Source: Qipengyuania flava (GTDB lineage: Bacteria > Pseudomonadota > Alphaproteobacteria > Sphingomonadales > Sphingomonadaceae). From it: a stretch of DNA of 64,000 bases. The notes below the pieces were generated by a model. That model was given only the letters and a program-made list of their open reading frames with translations, was not told where the DNA came from and ran no database searches. This document shows positions 9,310 to 17,788 of the stretch, one piece after another. Within the stretch, counting starts at the first letter, position 1. Every line of letters begins with the position of its first letter. The DNA lies in contig NZ_JAASQU010000001.1 in assembly GCF_011762005.1 (NCBI RefSeq), positions 124,001-188,000 on the forward strand, read 5' to 3'. The position numbers were made by a program, and so were the translations under genes.

Positions 9310-10668
9310 ATGGCATCCGTTTACGACAGGCACGTGGATCTTCCGACCTTCATGGAAGGAGTGAAGAAGCGCAATCCGGGGCAGGACGAATTCGTCCAGG
9401 CTGTCCAGGAGGTGGCGCAGGACGTCTTCGACTTCATCGAAGACAAGGAAGAATATCACGAGGCGCAGATCCTGCGCCGGATCGCTGAGCCTGACCGCAT
9501 CGTCAGCTTCCGCGTGTGCTGGGAAGACGACAATCACTGCATCCGGGTCCAGCGTGGCTGGCGCGTACAGAACAACAATGCGATCGGCCCCTACAAGGGC
9601 GGCATCCGCTTTCACCCCACCGTGAACGAAAGCGTGCTCAAGTTCCTCGCATTCGAGCAGACCTTCAAGAACTCGCTGACAGGCTTGCCGATGGGCGGCG
9701 GCAAGGGTGGCGCGAACTTCAACCCCAAGGGCAAGAGCGACAGCGAGGTGATGCGGTTCTGCCAGAGCTTCATGACTGAATTGCAGCGGCATATCGGCCC
9801 CGATACCGATGTCCCCGCAGGCGATATCGGCGTCGGCAGCCGCGAGATCGGCTACATGTTCGGCCAGTACAAGCGCATCACCAATCGCTGGGAAGGCGTG
9901 CTGACCGGCAAGGGCACCGAATATGGCGGCTCGAAGATGCGCCCCGAGGCGACCGGATATGGCGCGGTTTACTTCATGCAGAACATGCTCAGGCATGCCG
10001 GGCAGGATGTCGAGGGCAAGGCCGCGGTCATCTCCGGTTCGGGCAATGTCGCCACGCATGCGGCGGAGAAGATTCTCCAGCTGGGCGGAAAGGTGCTGAC
10101 GCTATCGGACAGCGGCGGGTTCATCCACGATCCCGATGGCATCGACCAGGAAAAGATCGACTGGGTCAAGCGGCTCAAGAACGAGCGCCGCGGACGCATC
10201 AGCGAGTATGCCGACCATTTCACCAATGCCAGTTTCCACGAGGGCAAGCGCCCCTGGGACGTGGAATGCGACCTCGCACTACCCTGTGCAACGCAGAACG
10301 AGTTGAACGAGGATGAGGCCCGCGCGCTGGTGGCCAATGGCTGCATCGCCGTGGCCGAGGGTGCCAATATGCCGACCACGCTCGACGGGGTGAAGGTCTT
10401 CCATGACGCGCAGCTCATGTATGGCCCCGGGAAGGCCGCCAATGCCGGCGGGGTTGCGGTCTCGGGCCTGGAGATGAGCCAGAATGCCGAGCGCATCAGC
10501 TGGAACCACGATCGGCTCGGCCAGATGCTGACCGAGCTGATGGAGGGCATTCACGAGCAATGCGTCGAATATGGCAAGCAGGGCGATTACGTCGATTACG
10601 TGCGCGGCGCGAACATCGCCGGCTTCAAGAAGGTTGCGGATGCCATGCTCGCCTTCGGGGTCATGTAA
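9310..10668 (+). CDS. gdhA: NADP-specific glutamate dehydrogenase
   Basis: This 452-residue enzyme matches the hexameric class I length. It shows YKGGIRFHPTVNESVLKFLA, the catalytic-lysine block LPMGGGKGGANFNPKG, the DTDVPAGDIGVGSREIGYMF segment, and a dinucleotide fold near GSGNVATHAAEKI. It interconverts 2-oxoglutarate plus ammonium and glutamate, linking nitrogen assimilation to the TCA cycle. The ribosome binding site is AGGGGGGAA. It is a probable single-gene unit placed inside the ribosomal cluster, followed by a GC hairpin. Confidence 0.95.
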   Translation: MASVYDRHVDLPTFMEGVKKRNPGQDEFVQAVQEVAQDVFDFIEDKEEYHEAQILRRIAEPDRIVSFRVCWEDDNHCIRVQRGWRVQNNNAIGPYKGGIRFHPTVNESVLKFLAFEQTFKNSLTGLPMGGGKGGANFNPKGKSDSEVMRFCQSFMTELQRHIGPDTDVPAGDIGVGSREIGYMFGQYKRITNRWEGVLTGKGTEYGGSKMRPEATGYGAVYFMQNMLRHAGQDVEGKAAVISGSGNVATHAAEKILQLGGKVLTLSDSGGFIHDPDGIDQEKIDWVKRLKNERRGRISEYADHFTNASFHEGKRPWDVECDLALPCATQNELNEDEARALVANGCIAVAEGANMPTTLDGVKVFHDAQLMYGPGKAANAGGVAVSGLEMSQNAERISWNHDRLGQMLTELMEGIHEQCVEYGKQGDYVDYVRGANIAGFKKVADAMLAFGVM

Positions 10669-10721
10669 GGGTTTTGACCTTTGCCCGCGCAAGCGCTACA
10701 ATCGCACCATCAGATGACGTC

Positions 10722-10740
10722 GCCGCCCCTTGCGGGCGGC
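10722..10740 (+). terminator. GC hairpin after gdhA
   Basis: A 7-bp perfect stem, GCCGCCC (10722-10728) with GGGCGGC (10734-10740), has a 5-nt loop. The tail CTCGTTCC is poor in U, so efficiency is uncertain. Confidence 0.45.
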
Positions 10741-10766
10741 CTCGTTCCATCTGCGCGCGCGAGCGG

Positions 10767-10795
10767 TTGACGCCGCGGGCGAATCCCCCTAAGCG
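10767..10795 (+). promoter_or_regulatory. Candidate alpha-operon promoter
   Basis: TTGACG (10767-10772) is a near-consensus -35. A 17-nt spacer leads to TAAGCG (10790-10795). It lies about 155 nt upstream of rpsM, leaving room for a leader. The -10 is weak but GC-rich -10 elements are common in alphaproteobacteria. Confidence 0.4.
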
Positions 10796-10950
10796 CGCGG
10801 TTCATTCGACATTGCGGTGAGTCCGGCAGGCGGCAGCCTTATCTGCCTCTTCCCGGGTCTTTGTGCCAGCAGGTACCGCAAATCTCGATGAATGAGCGAT
10901 GAGATAGGACCGCCGGACCATTCCGGCACCTGTGGAGCATGGAGAAGTAA

Positions 10951-11319
10951 GTGGCTCGTATTGCCGGGGTAAACATCCCCACCAACAAGCGCGTTATCAT
11001 CGCGCTCACCTATATTCACGGTATCGGCCGCACGAAGGCCGTTGAGATCGCCGACAAGCTCGGCATCGATCACGCGCGTCGCGTGCAGGACCTTTCCGAC
11101 GAGGAAGTCCTCCGCATCCGCGAAACGATCGATGCGGATTTCACCGTGGAAGGCGACCTTCGTCGCGAAACCGCGATGAACATCAAGCGGCTGATGGACC
11201 TCAAGTCCTACCGCGGCCTGCGTCACCGTGCCGGTCTGCCCGTTCGCGGCCAGCGCACTCACACCAACGCCCGCACCCGCAAGGGCAAGGCCAAGCCGAT
11301 CGCCGGCAAGAAGAAGTAA
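10951..11319 (+). CDS. rpsM: 30S ribosomal protein S13
   Basis: This 122-residue protein uses a GTG start (GGAGAAG lies 3 nt upstream). It begins (M)[20 protein letters not shown] and has the C-terminal signature [21 protein letters not shown]13 contacts the P-site tRNA and helix 38 of 23S rRNA in the head-to-50S bridge. It opens the alpha operon here. The rpmJ gene that often precedes it is absent, and rpsD, usual in gammaproteobacterial alpha operons, is also absent. Confidence 0.97.
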   Translation: MARIAGVNIPTNKRVIIALTYIHGIGRTKAVEIADKLGIDHARRVQDLSDEEVLRIRETIDADFTVEGDLRRETAMNIKRLMDLKSYRGLRHRAGLPVRGQRTHTNARTRKGKAKPIAGKKK

Positions 11320-11377
11320 GCTTTCGGTTCGACCGAAACGCTTTTCCCTTCTTGATAGACTGTAAGGAAGACATATC

Positions 11378-11767
11378 ATGGCACGCGAACCCGGCCGCGT
11401 AAGGCGCCGCGACAAAAAGAACATTTCGAGCGGCGTCGCGCACATCAACGCCAGCTTCAACAACACGATGATCACCATCACCGACGCGCAGGGCAATGCG
11501 ATCAGCTGGTCCAGCGCCGGCATGATGGGCTTCAAGGGCAGCCGCAAGTCGACTCCTTATGCCGCGCAGGTCGCCGCCGACGACGCGGGCCGCAAGGCTG
11601 CCGAGCACGGCGTGCGCACCCTCGAGGTCGAAGTGAAGGGCCCGGGCTCGGGTCGCGAGAGCGCGCTGCGCGGTCTGGCTGCGGTGGGCTTCACCATCAC
11701 TTCGATCCGCGACGTGACGCCGATCCCGCACAACGGGGTCCGTCCTTCCAAGCGTCGTCGCGTCTGA
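11378..11767 (+). CDS. rpsK: 30S ribosomal protein S11
   Basis: This 129-residue protein has [20 protein letters not shown] and the C-terminal signature [21 protein letters not shown]11 lies on the 30S platform near the E site. It follows rpsM by 58 nt and is separated from rpoA by 107 nt that contain a long hairpin. Confidence 0.98.
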   Translation: MAREPGRVRRRDKKNISSGVAHINASFNNTMITITDAQGNAISWSSAGMMGFKGSRKSTPYAAQVAADDAGRKAAEHGVRTLEVEVKGPGSGRESALRGLAAVGFTITSIRDVTPIPHNGVRPSKRRRV

Positions 11768-11815
11768 TCCGTACCTGCCTGGCGGCTCGCTAGCGGGCCG
11801 TCGACACACCCTCAC

Positions 11816-11847
11816 GGACCGGACGCTCTGATCAAGAGCGCCGGTCC
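11816..11847 (+). other. Long hairpin in the rpsK-rpoA spacer
   Basis: GGACCGG-A-CGCTCT (11816-11829) pairs with AGAGCG-CCGGTCC (11835-11847), giving 13 bp with one bulged A and a 5-nt loop. No U-run follows, so it is not a standard terminator. It could stabilise mRNA ends, mark a processing site, or modulate rpoA translation, whose ATG is 27 nt downstream. Confidence 0.7.
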
Positions 11848-11874
11848 TGCCCGCATCCGAACCAGGGGATTTCA

Positions 11875-12930
11875 ATGTCCGTCAACATCAAGAACTGGCA
11901 GGAACTCAAGAAACCCAATGTCCTTGATATCAAGGATTCCGGCGACAAGGCCCGCAAGGCGACCTTCGTGGCCGAACCGCTCGAGCGGGGCTTCGGCCTG
12001 ACGCTCGGCAATGCGCTGCGTCGCGTGCTGCTCAGCTCGCTGCAGGGCGCCGCGATCACCTCGATCAAGATCGAAAACGTCCTCCACGAATTCAGCTCGC
12101 TTGCCGGCGTGCGCGAAGACGTGACCGACATCGTCCTCAACGTGAAGCAGATCGCGCTGAAGATGGAAGGCGAAGGCATGAAGCGCCTGCAGCTTTCGGC
12201 TACGGGCCCGGGTGAAGTCACCGCGGGCGACATCGCCGTTTCGGGCGACATCGAGGTGATGAACAAGGATCTCGTGATCTGCCATCTCGATGACGGCGCG
12301 ACGCTGAACATGGAACTGACCGCAGACACCGGCAAGGGTTACCGCCCTGCCGTGATGAACCGTCCGGCCGATGCGCCGATCGGTCTCATTCCGGTAGACT
12401 CGCTGTATTCGCCGGTTCGCCAGGTGAGCTACAAGGTCGAGAACGCCCGCGTCGGGCAGGAACTCGATTACGACAAGCTCTCGCTGACCATCGAAACCGA
12501 CGGCACCGTCACCCCGGAAGACGCCGTGGCCTATGCCGCGCGCATCCTCCAGGACCAGCTTACTCTGTTCGTCCACTTCGAAGACGGCATTCCGCAGCCG
12601 ACCTCGGCCATGATCGGCCAGGCCGCAGAGCCGCAGGAAAGCGACACCAACCAGCTCAACCGTTACCTGCTCAAGAAGGTCGACGAGCTGGAACTGTCGG
12701 TCCGTTCGGCGAACTGCCTCAAGAACGACAACATCATCTACATCGGCGACCTGGTCCAGAAGACCGAAGCCGAGATGCTGCGTACGCCGAACTTCGGCCG
12801 CAAGTCCTTGAACGAGATCAAGGAAGTGCTGTCGTCGATGGGTCTGCGCCTGGGCATGGATATCCCCGGATGGCCGCCTGAGAACATCGAGGAAATGGCC
12901 AAGAAGCTCGAACAGGAGCTGCTGGGCTAA
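11875..12930 (+). CDS. rpoA: RNA polymerase subunit alpha
   Basis: This 351-residue protein has the N-terminal assembly domain ([20 protein letters not shown]) and the C-terminal DNA- and regulator-binding domain ([20 protein letters not shown], then [20 protein letters not shown]). Length is slightly above the E. coli 329 residues, typical of alphaproteobacteria. Alpha dimers nucleate polymerase assembly, and the C-terminal domain contacts UP elements and activators. It lies between rpsK and rplQ, as expected. Confidence 0.98.
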   Translation: MSVNIKNWQELKKPNVLDIKDSGDKARKATFVAEPLERGFGLTLGNALRRVLLSSLQGAAITSIKIENVLHEFSSLAGVREDVTDIVLNVKQIALKMEGEGMKRLQLSATGPGEVTAGDIAVSGDIEVMNKDLVICHLDDGATLNMELTADTGKGYRPAVMNRPADAPIGLIPVDSLYSPVRQVSYKVENARVGQELDYDKLSLTIETDGTVTPEDAVAYAARILQDQLTLFVHFEDGIPQPTSAMIGQAAEPQESDTNQLNRYLLKKVDELELSVRSANCLKNDNIIYIGDLVQKTEAEMLRTPNFGRKSLNEIKEVLSSMGLRLGMDIPGWPPENIEEMAKKLEQELLG

Positions 12931-12948
12931 GACCTCGCATACGGGAAT

Positions 12949-12972
12949 GGGCCGGACCCGCAATTCCGGCCC
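12949..12972 (+). other. Hairpin in the rpoA-rplQ spacer
   Basis: An 8-bp perfect stem, GGGCCGGA (12949-12956) with TCCGGCCC (12965-12972), lies 18 nt after the rpoA stop. GTACCGGG follows with no U-run. It resembles the rpsK-rpoA hairpin in position and is more likely a processing or stability element than a terminator. Confidence 0.6.
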
Positions 12973-13021
12973 GTACCGGGCTACCTAGAACGGGCCCCTT
13001 ACGAACGAAGGATGATTTACA

Positions 13022-13444
13022 ATGCGTCACAAGATTTCTGGCCGTAAGCTTCAGCGCAAGACCGGCCACCGCAATGCGATGTTCCGTAACATGGCTGCCG
13101 CGCTGATCAAGCACGAGCAGATCATGACTACGCTGCCCAAGGCGAAGGAAATGCGGCCCTACATCGAGAAGCTGATCACGCTGGCGAAGCGTGGCGGCCT
13201 GTCGAACCGCCGTCTGGCCATGAGCCGCCTGCAGGACGAAACCCAGCTCAAGAAGCTGTTCGACGTCCTCGCCGAGCGTTACGCGGACCGTGAAGGCGGT
13301 TACACCCGCGTGATCAAGGCCGGTTACCGTGGCAGCGACGCCGCGCAGATGGCGGTGATCGAACTCGTCGACCGCGACGAAGACGCCAAGGGCCAGGATT
13401 CGGGCCCGGTGCTCAACGAAGAGGTCGAGTTCGAAGAAGCGTAA
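13022..13444 (+). CDS. rplQ: 50S ribosomal protein L17
   Basis: This 140-residue protein begins [20 protein letters not shown] and has [20 protein letters not shown], the L17 signature. An acidic C-terminal tail of about 20 residues is typical of alphaproteobacteria. L17 lies near the peptide exit tunnel. It is the last gene of the alpha operon and ends at a strong terminator. Confidence 0.97.
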   Translation: MRHKISGRKLQRKTGHRNAMFRNMAAALIKHEQIMTTLPKAKEMRPYIEKLITLAKRGGLSNRRLAMSRLQDETQLKKLFDVLAERYADREGGYTRVIKAGYRGSDAAQMAVIELVDRDEDAKGQDSGPVLNEEVEFEEA

Positions 13445-13465
13445 GCTCAGCGAAGCAAGACAAGC

Positions 13466-13501
13466 GGGGTCGGACGGGAAACTGTCCGGCCCCTTTTGTT
13501 T
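13466..13501 (+). terminator. Intrinsic terminator of the alpha operon
   Basis: GGGGTCGGAC (13466-13475) pairs with GTCCGGCCCC (13484-13493) with one G-U pair and an 8-nt loop, followed by TTTTGTTT. It lies 21 nt after rplQ. Confidence 0.92.
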
Positions 13502-13533
13502 GCATGACGCAAAAGGCGTGTCACAAGGCGCGC

Positions 13534-14886
13534 ATGATGAGACATGCTTTCGCCGCCGCAGCGCTGCTGGCCGCCGCGCCGCTCGCCGCGCAATCGACCA
13601 CGCAGGACGATATTTCCGCGCGCTATGACCGCGCGTTGGCGGCAGGCTACAAGGCATTGTTCCTGTGTAGCGCGATCGCCAATGCCGAGCGAAACGGCAC
13701 GACGCGGACGCCCGAGAGCGTCGCGGCGTGGGAACTGACCGGGATCCAGAGCCCGCTCGACGCAGTGGTGCACGACCTGCCCTATACGATCGATCGCGAC
13801 AGCGATGGCGAGATCCGGCAGGTGGTCGTCGAGTGGGCCGGCGATATGCCGCCCCGCATCGCGGTGCACGACTCCCGCCGCGGTTGTTCGCAGTTGCCGA
13901 TCGGTGGTGCGCCGCATCCCATCCGCACGAAGCGGCCCCGGATCAACGTGGAGCACGGCGACCCGGTAGTACCTGTTGGCGCGCTGGCGGCGAGCGTCGA
14001 GCAAGCCTTCGGCGAAACGCATGGCAACGGAACGCGCACCACCGCCGTGCTCGTTCAGCGCGGCGGCACCATTCTGGGTGAGCGCTATGCGCCCGGTTTC
14101 GGGCCCGCCGTGCCACAGCGCACATGGTCGGTCGCCAAGAGCATTGCTGCGACGCTGGTCGGTGCGGCGGTGCTGGAGGGGCACGCCGAGGTGGGGCGCA
14201 TCGCCGGACTTGGCTCGGCTCCGAACGACCGTCGCCGCATGATCACCATCGACCACCTTTTGCGCATGGCGTCGGGCCGGTATTCGGACACAGCGGGAAA
14301 CCGCACCGATCCGCTCTACTACGGCGGGTCGAGCGTTGCGGAAACGGCGCTGCACTGGCCGCTGATCCATGCCCCGGGCAGTGTGTTCCGCTACGCCAAC
14401 AACGACACGCTGGCTGCGGTCGAGGCCGTGGAACCTTCGTTCGAAACGCAATCGCCCGCTGAATTCTTCGCCCGTCTGGGAATGCACGATACCGTTGCCG
14501 AAACCGACTGGCGCGGGGATTATATCCTCTCCAGCCAGGTCTGGTCGACCGCGCGCGACCTCGCGAGGCTCGGCCAGCTCTACCTCGACGATGGCGTGCT
14601 GCCTTCGGGTGACCGCGTCCTGCCCGAAGGGTGGGTACAATATGTTTCTTCGCCTGCCGGCCCGCAGCCCGATGGCCCCTTCGGCTATGGTGCCGGCTTC
14701 TGGTTGCTCAACGACACGCCAGGCGTTCCTGCCGATGCCTTTGCCGCCATGGGCAATCGCGGGCAGTACATCGTGATCGTACCCAGTCTCGATCTGGTCA
14801 TCGTGCGTCGCGGGGAAGATCCTGCAGGGCAACGCTTCGACATTGCTGGCTTTACGCGTGACGTCATCGCATCGCTGGACGAATAG
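13534..14886 (+). CDS. Secreted serine hydrolase of the beta-lactamase/class C superfamily
   Basis: The protein has a Sec signal peptide ([20 protein letters not shown]) when started at 13534; an in-frame ATG at 13504 would add ten charged residues and is less likely. The catalytic Ser-x-x-Lys is WSVAKSIAATLVG. The Tyr-x-Asn-like element is FRYANNDTLAAVE. The C-terminal region has GYGAGFWLLND where class C enzymes carry a Lys-Thr-Gly-like strand. It resembles periplasmic esterases or D-alanyl-D-alanine hydrolases (6-aminohexanoate-dimer hydrolase group) more than true beta-lactamases. The substrate is unknown. It stands alone after the alpha operon terminator. Confidence 0.75.
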   Translation: MMRHAFAAAALLAAAPLAAQSTTQDDISARYDRALAAGYKALFLCSAIANAERNGTTRTPESVAAWELTGIQSPLDAVVHDLPYTIDRDSDGEIRQVVVEWAGDMPPRIAVHDSRRGCSQLPIGGAPHPIRTKRPRINVEHGDPVVPVGALAASVEQAFGETHGNGTRTTAVLVQRGGTILGERYAPGFGPAVPQRTWSVAKSIAATLVGAAVLEGHAEVGRIAGLGSAPNDRRRMITIDHLLRMASGRYSDTAGNRTDPLYYGGSSVAETALHWPLIHAPGSVFRYANNDTLAAVEAVEPSFETQSPAEFFARLGMHDTVAETDWRGDYILSSQVWSTARDLARLGQLYLDDGVLPSGDRVLPEGWVQYVSSPAGPQPDGPFGYGAGFWLLNDTPGVPADAFAAMGNRGQYIVIVPSLDLVIVRRGEDPAGQRFDIAGFTRDVIASLDE

Positions 14887-14889
14887 CGC

Positions 14890-14917
14890 GTTCAGGTTTT
14901 GGCGATAAAAGCTGAAC
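14890..14917 (+). repeat. Imperfect inverted repeat after the serine hydrolase
   Basis: GTTCAGGTTTT (14890-14900) and AAAAGCTGAAC (14907-14917) form 10 of 11 pairs with a 6-nt loop, starting 4 nt after the stop. There is no U-run, so it may be a weak terminator. Confidence 0.4.
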
Positions 14918-15020
14918 AATCGCTGTCGCGGGGGTTCAGCCTCACCACACCGCGTATCGTCTAGATCAGTCCTCACAGCCGGGGCAGTCCCGCCGCGGTT
15001 CCGATGAGGAGGACCTCGAC

Positions 15021-15590
15021 ATGCAACAACTTACGAAGAGCTTCGCGAAGGGTGGGATCGCAACGGCTGCCGTTGGCGCGATGGCGCTGGCAGGCGCAAC
15101 CCCCGCACAGGCCCGCGACCGCGGCGACGATGGCATTTCGGTCGGCGAGGTAATCGCCGGAGCCGTGATCATCGGTGGTATTGCGGCGATCGCCAGTGCG
15201 GCGAGCAAGGATCGCGACCATTATCGCGGCGGCCGTTACTATCGTGACGGGCGTTATTACCGCGATGGCAATGACTACCGCCGCAACGCCTATGCCCGCC
15301 GCGGAAACCCGCGTGGCGCCGTCGAGCGCTGCGTCGCCGCCGCGCAAACCGATGCCCGCCGCTACGGCTACCGCTACGCGCAGGTAACCGATATCCGCGA
15401 CGTCGACGACACCCGCAATGGCTGGCGCGTGAAGGGCAGGATGGTGGTCGACGGACAGCGTGGCTATCGCAATTCGCGCTACGACCGCCGCTACAACGAC
15501 CGCAGCCGCGATAGTGGCAAGTTCACCTGCTATATCGAGCGTGGCCGCGTCGCGGATGTGAATTACAGCGGGATCCGCGGCCTGCGCTGA
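15021..15590 (+). CDS. Secreted Arg/Tyr-rich protein with glycine-rich membrane segment (paralogue 1)
   Basis: This is a 189-residue protein with a strong GAGGAGG ribosome binding site. A signal peptide ends near TPAQARD. It is followed by VGEVIAGAVIIGGIAAIASA, a small-residue hydrophobic stretch, then an Arg/Tyr/Asp/Gly repeat region (RGGRYYRDGRYYRDGNDYRR), then a folded domain with two Cys (AVERCVAAAQTDARRYGY and GKFTCYIERGRVADVNY). The function is unknown. The next gene shares the same layout and the same conserved positions, so the two look like tandem duplicates. Similar proteins are widespread in sphingomonads (family knowledge). Confidence 0.65.
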   Translation: MQQLTKSFAKGGIATAAVGAMALAGATPAQARDRGDDGISVGEVIAGAVIIGGIAAIASAASKDRDHYRGGRYYRDGRYYRDGNDYRRNAYARRGNPRGAVERCVAAAQTDARRYGYRYAQVTDIRDVDDTRNGWRVKGRMVVDGQRGYRNSRYDRRYNDRSRDSGKFTCYIERGRVADVNYSGIRGLR

Positions 15591-15610
15591 TCGCTGGCAC
15601 TGTCCACCAC

Positions 15611-15650
15611 GGGCGGTTCAGGCTTGGTATAGCCTGGGCCGCCCATTATC
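15611..15650 (+). terminator. Intrinsic terminator-like hairpin between the two paralogues
   Basis: GGGCGGTTCAGGCT (15611-15624) pairs with AGCCTGGGCCGCCC (15631-15644) over 14 bp, including two G-U pairs, with a 6-nt loop. ATTATC follows. It suggests that the two paralogues are transcribed separately. Confidence 0.7.
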
Positions 15651-15706
15651 ATGCCACAAGTAATCGCGCGTCGTGGTGGGGGCGCGCCCCAAGGGGGTAC
15701 CGGACC

Positions 15707-16459
15707 ATGCCGTTCACGAAATCCATTTCCACGCTGCCTGCGCTGCTGGCCGCGGCTTCACTGACCGCAGTGCCTGCGCAGGCCGCCGATATTGCCGTTC
15801 CTGCCTCGCCTTCCGCCATGGTTGCCGCGCCCGCCTGGGCTCCGGGCGACGATGATGCCGAAGGCTATCGCCGGTATCGCCATCGCCGCCACCGCGGGGT
15901 CGATGCGGGCGATGTGATCGCCGGCATATTGATCCTGGGCGGGATTGCCGCCGTGGCGAGCGCGGCAAAGAAATCGGACGACCGCTACCCGCCGCGCGAT
16001 GCGCGCTATCGCGAACCGTACAGGCAGGATGCGCGTTATGACGGCGCCCGCGGCCTGGATCGCGCGGCTTCGATGTGCGTCGAATCGATCGAACGCGACG
16101 TGCGCGTTGACACCGTCGATTCGGTCAATCGCGACGCACAGGGCTGGACGGTGGTTGGTCGACTTTACGATGGACAGGCGTTCACCTGTTCTATCGGCGC
16201 CGACGGCCGGATCGACGCGATCGACTATGGTGCCGGATCGGCGCGCTACGAGACCGGCGGAGAAGACGATTATGGCTATGTCGCGCAGGTCGATGGCCAG
16301 CAGGCGGACCGCCAGCATGGCGACGATGTCTATGCTGCGGCCCGCGCACGCAGCGATGCGCCGCAGCCGGCCTACCCCGGCGGTCCGCTTCCGGGCGAGG
16401 AAGCCGCGATCGACGGTGATCTGGAATATGGGACGGGCTATCGCAGCGCGGGTGGCTAG
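15707..16459 (+). CDS. Secreted protein, paralogue 2 of the preceding gene
   Basis: This 250-residue protein has a signal peptide (MPFTKSISTLPALLAAASLT ending PAQAAD). Then comes a glycine/alanine-rich membrane-like segment (GDVIAGILILGGIAAVASA), an Arg/Tyr/Asp-rich linker and a domain with Cys in ASMCVESIERDVRVDTVDSV and AFTCSIGADGRIDAIDYG. These match the corresponding positions of the upstream gene. An acidic, Gln/Ala-rich C-terminal extension of about 60 residues is unique to this copy. The function is unknown. Its stop overlaps the stop of the convergent TRIC-family gene. Confidence 0.65.
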   Translation: MPFTKSISTLPALLAAASLTAVPAQAADIAVPASPSAMVAAPAWAPGDDDAEGYRRYRHRRHRGVDAGDVIAGILILGGIAAVASAAKKSDDRYPPRDARYREPYRQDARYDGARGLDRAASMCVESIERDVRVDTVDSVNRDAQGWTVVGRLYDGQAFTCSIGADGRIDAIDYGAGSARYETGGEDDYGYVAQVDGQQADRQHGDDVYAAARARSDAPQPAYPGGPLPGEEAAIDGDLEYGTGYRSAGG

Positions 16460-17076
16460 TCGCGTCCGTAGGCCGGCAGCGCGAGGTTCCAGCGGATCGC
16501 AGCCAGTCGCAGGCCGTATCCCGCTGTTGTTGCGGCAATCCACACCCATTCGCGCCTGATCCCGGCCAGGTCACCCAGCACGGTGACGCTGGCCGACAGC
16601 GCAGCGGCGGTTACGTATAGCTCGGGCCGCATGAGGATGGACGGGCGACCCGCGAGCACGTCGCGGATGATCCCGCCAACGCATCCGGTTATGATCCCCA
16701 TGAAGGCGGCCGAAACCGGCGGCAGGCCGTATTCGATCGCCTTTGCTGCGCCCAGCACCGCGTAGGCAGCGAGGCCGAGCCCGTCGGCGATCGACAGGAA
16801 GCGTCCTTCCCACCAGCGCGTCGGCGTGAACCACGCGAACAGTGCAACCGCGAGGCAGACCACCGGGACACGCGCATCCTGGATCCAGAATACTGGCGCG
16901 CCGATCAGCAAATCACGCACCGTCCCGCCGCCGACCCCGGTGACGAGCGAGAAGAAGCCCAGCGTCACGAAGGTCTGCCGCTCTTTCGCGGCCACCAGCG
17001 CGCCGGTGAGCGCGAAAATCGCAACCCCGGCAAGGTCAAGCCAGTTGAGCAGAGGAGTGAGGACTTCGCTGTTCAC
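16456..17076 (-). CDS. TRIC-type cation channel / UPF0126 membrane protein
   Basis: A GTG start at 17076 gives 206 residues, the usual length of YadS/UPF0126 proteins. A longer open frame upstream runs through the neighbouring gene and is ignored. There are seven hydrophobic segments in two pseudo-repeats. Each repeat carries the glycine-rich motif of the family: FFSLVTGVGGGTVRDLLIG and GIITGCVGGIIRDVLAG. Prokaryotic members form trimeric cation channels; ion and role here are inferred. It overlaps the PepSY gene by 4 nt (GTGA), so the two are co-translated. Confidence 0.85.
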   Translation of the reverse strand: MNSEVLTPLLNWLDLAGVAIFALTGALVAAKERQTFVTLGFFSLVTGVGGGTVRDLLIGAPVFWIQDARVPVVCLAVALFAWFTPTRWWEGRFLSIADGLGLAAYAVLGAAKAIEYGLPPVSAAFMGIITGCVGGIIRDVLAGRPSILMRPELYVTAAALSASVTVLGDLAGIRREWVWIAATTAGYGLRLAAIRWNLALPAYGRD

Positions 17077-17774
17077 GGGGCGCTCGTCCGCGCCCGGCGT
17101 CGACGGAACATCAGGATGCAGCCAAAGAACGCCCCGATCGCCGCGAGCGCTGCGAAGAACACCAGCATCGGATGATGCGTGTCCTCGCGCGTCTGCAGAT
17201 CCATGATGTGCAGTCCCCACATGAAGTCGAACACGCGCCACCAGCGGGTGCGGACCGCCTCGATCTGGCCGGTTTCGGTGCCGATATAGACATGCGTACC
17301 ATCGGCCAGCGCGACCTGCCAGACCGGCAACGGACGGCGGAAATCGAACGGGACGTCCGCGGCCGCATATTGCGTGGTCGAGATCACGTCGTCGCCCCCG
17401 ATCACGCCGTCGGCAGCGATCAGTCGCGCTTCAAGCTCGGAGAGCGGGCCCAGCGCGCTGCCATCGGCGCGGTACCTTGCACTGGTGCCGTCCATATAGG
17501 CAATGCGCGTGATCGTTTCGCCGCGCTCGACCTGCGTCGTGACCGAGCGCACCGGACGCGTGTTGGCAGCAGGAAGCGAAACCGCAATCTGCGTGTCGGC
17601 AGGCAGCGCGGTTTCGGGCACCTGTTTGCGCAAATGCGTGCCGCGCACTTCCTCGATCGGTTTGGCGACCATCACCAGTCCGGTCACGGTCCACATCAGG
17701 ATCGGCACGCCGACCAGCCAGCCGAGCCAGACATGCCATTTCGCCAGGCTTTGCATGGCACGCTGTGTTCGCAT
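17073..17774 (-). CDS. PepSY-type membrane protein
   Basis: This 233-residue protein has an N-terminal membrane helix (WLGWLVGVPILMWTVTGLVM), a periplasmic PepSY-like region that includes PLPVWQVALADGTHVYIGTE and ETGQIEAVRTRWWRVFDFM, and a C-terminal helix (FFAALAAIGAFFGCILMF). PepSY membrane proteins are often linked to reduction of iron siderophores or to periplasmic redox processes; nothing nearby fixes the role. The conserved WGLHIMDL segment fits the PepSY_TM group. It precedes and overlaps the TRIC gene, and its start is close to the amidase stop. Confidence 0.75.
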   Translation of the reverse strand: MRTQRAMQSLAKWHVWLGWLVGVPILMWTVTGLVMVAKPIEEVRGTHLRKQVPETALPADTQIAVSLPAANTRPVRSVTTQVERGETITRIAYMDGTSARYRADGSALGPLSELEARLIAADGVIGGDDVISTTQYAAADVPFDFRRPLPVWQVALADGTHVYIGTETGQIEAVRTRWWRVFDFMWGLHIMDLQTREDTHHPMLVFFAALAAIGAFFGCILMFRRRRARTSAP

Positions 17775-17788
17775 TCGTCGGTGGCTCC

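Noticed and set aside
13534-14886. True class C beta-lactamase (antibiotic resistance gene)
   Set aside because: Only the general serine-hydrolase motifs are present and the third motif differs from Lys-Thr-Gly. Esterase or peptidase relatives are more likely.
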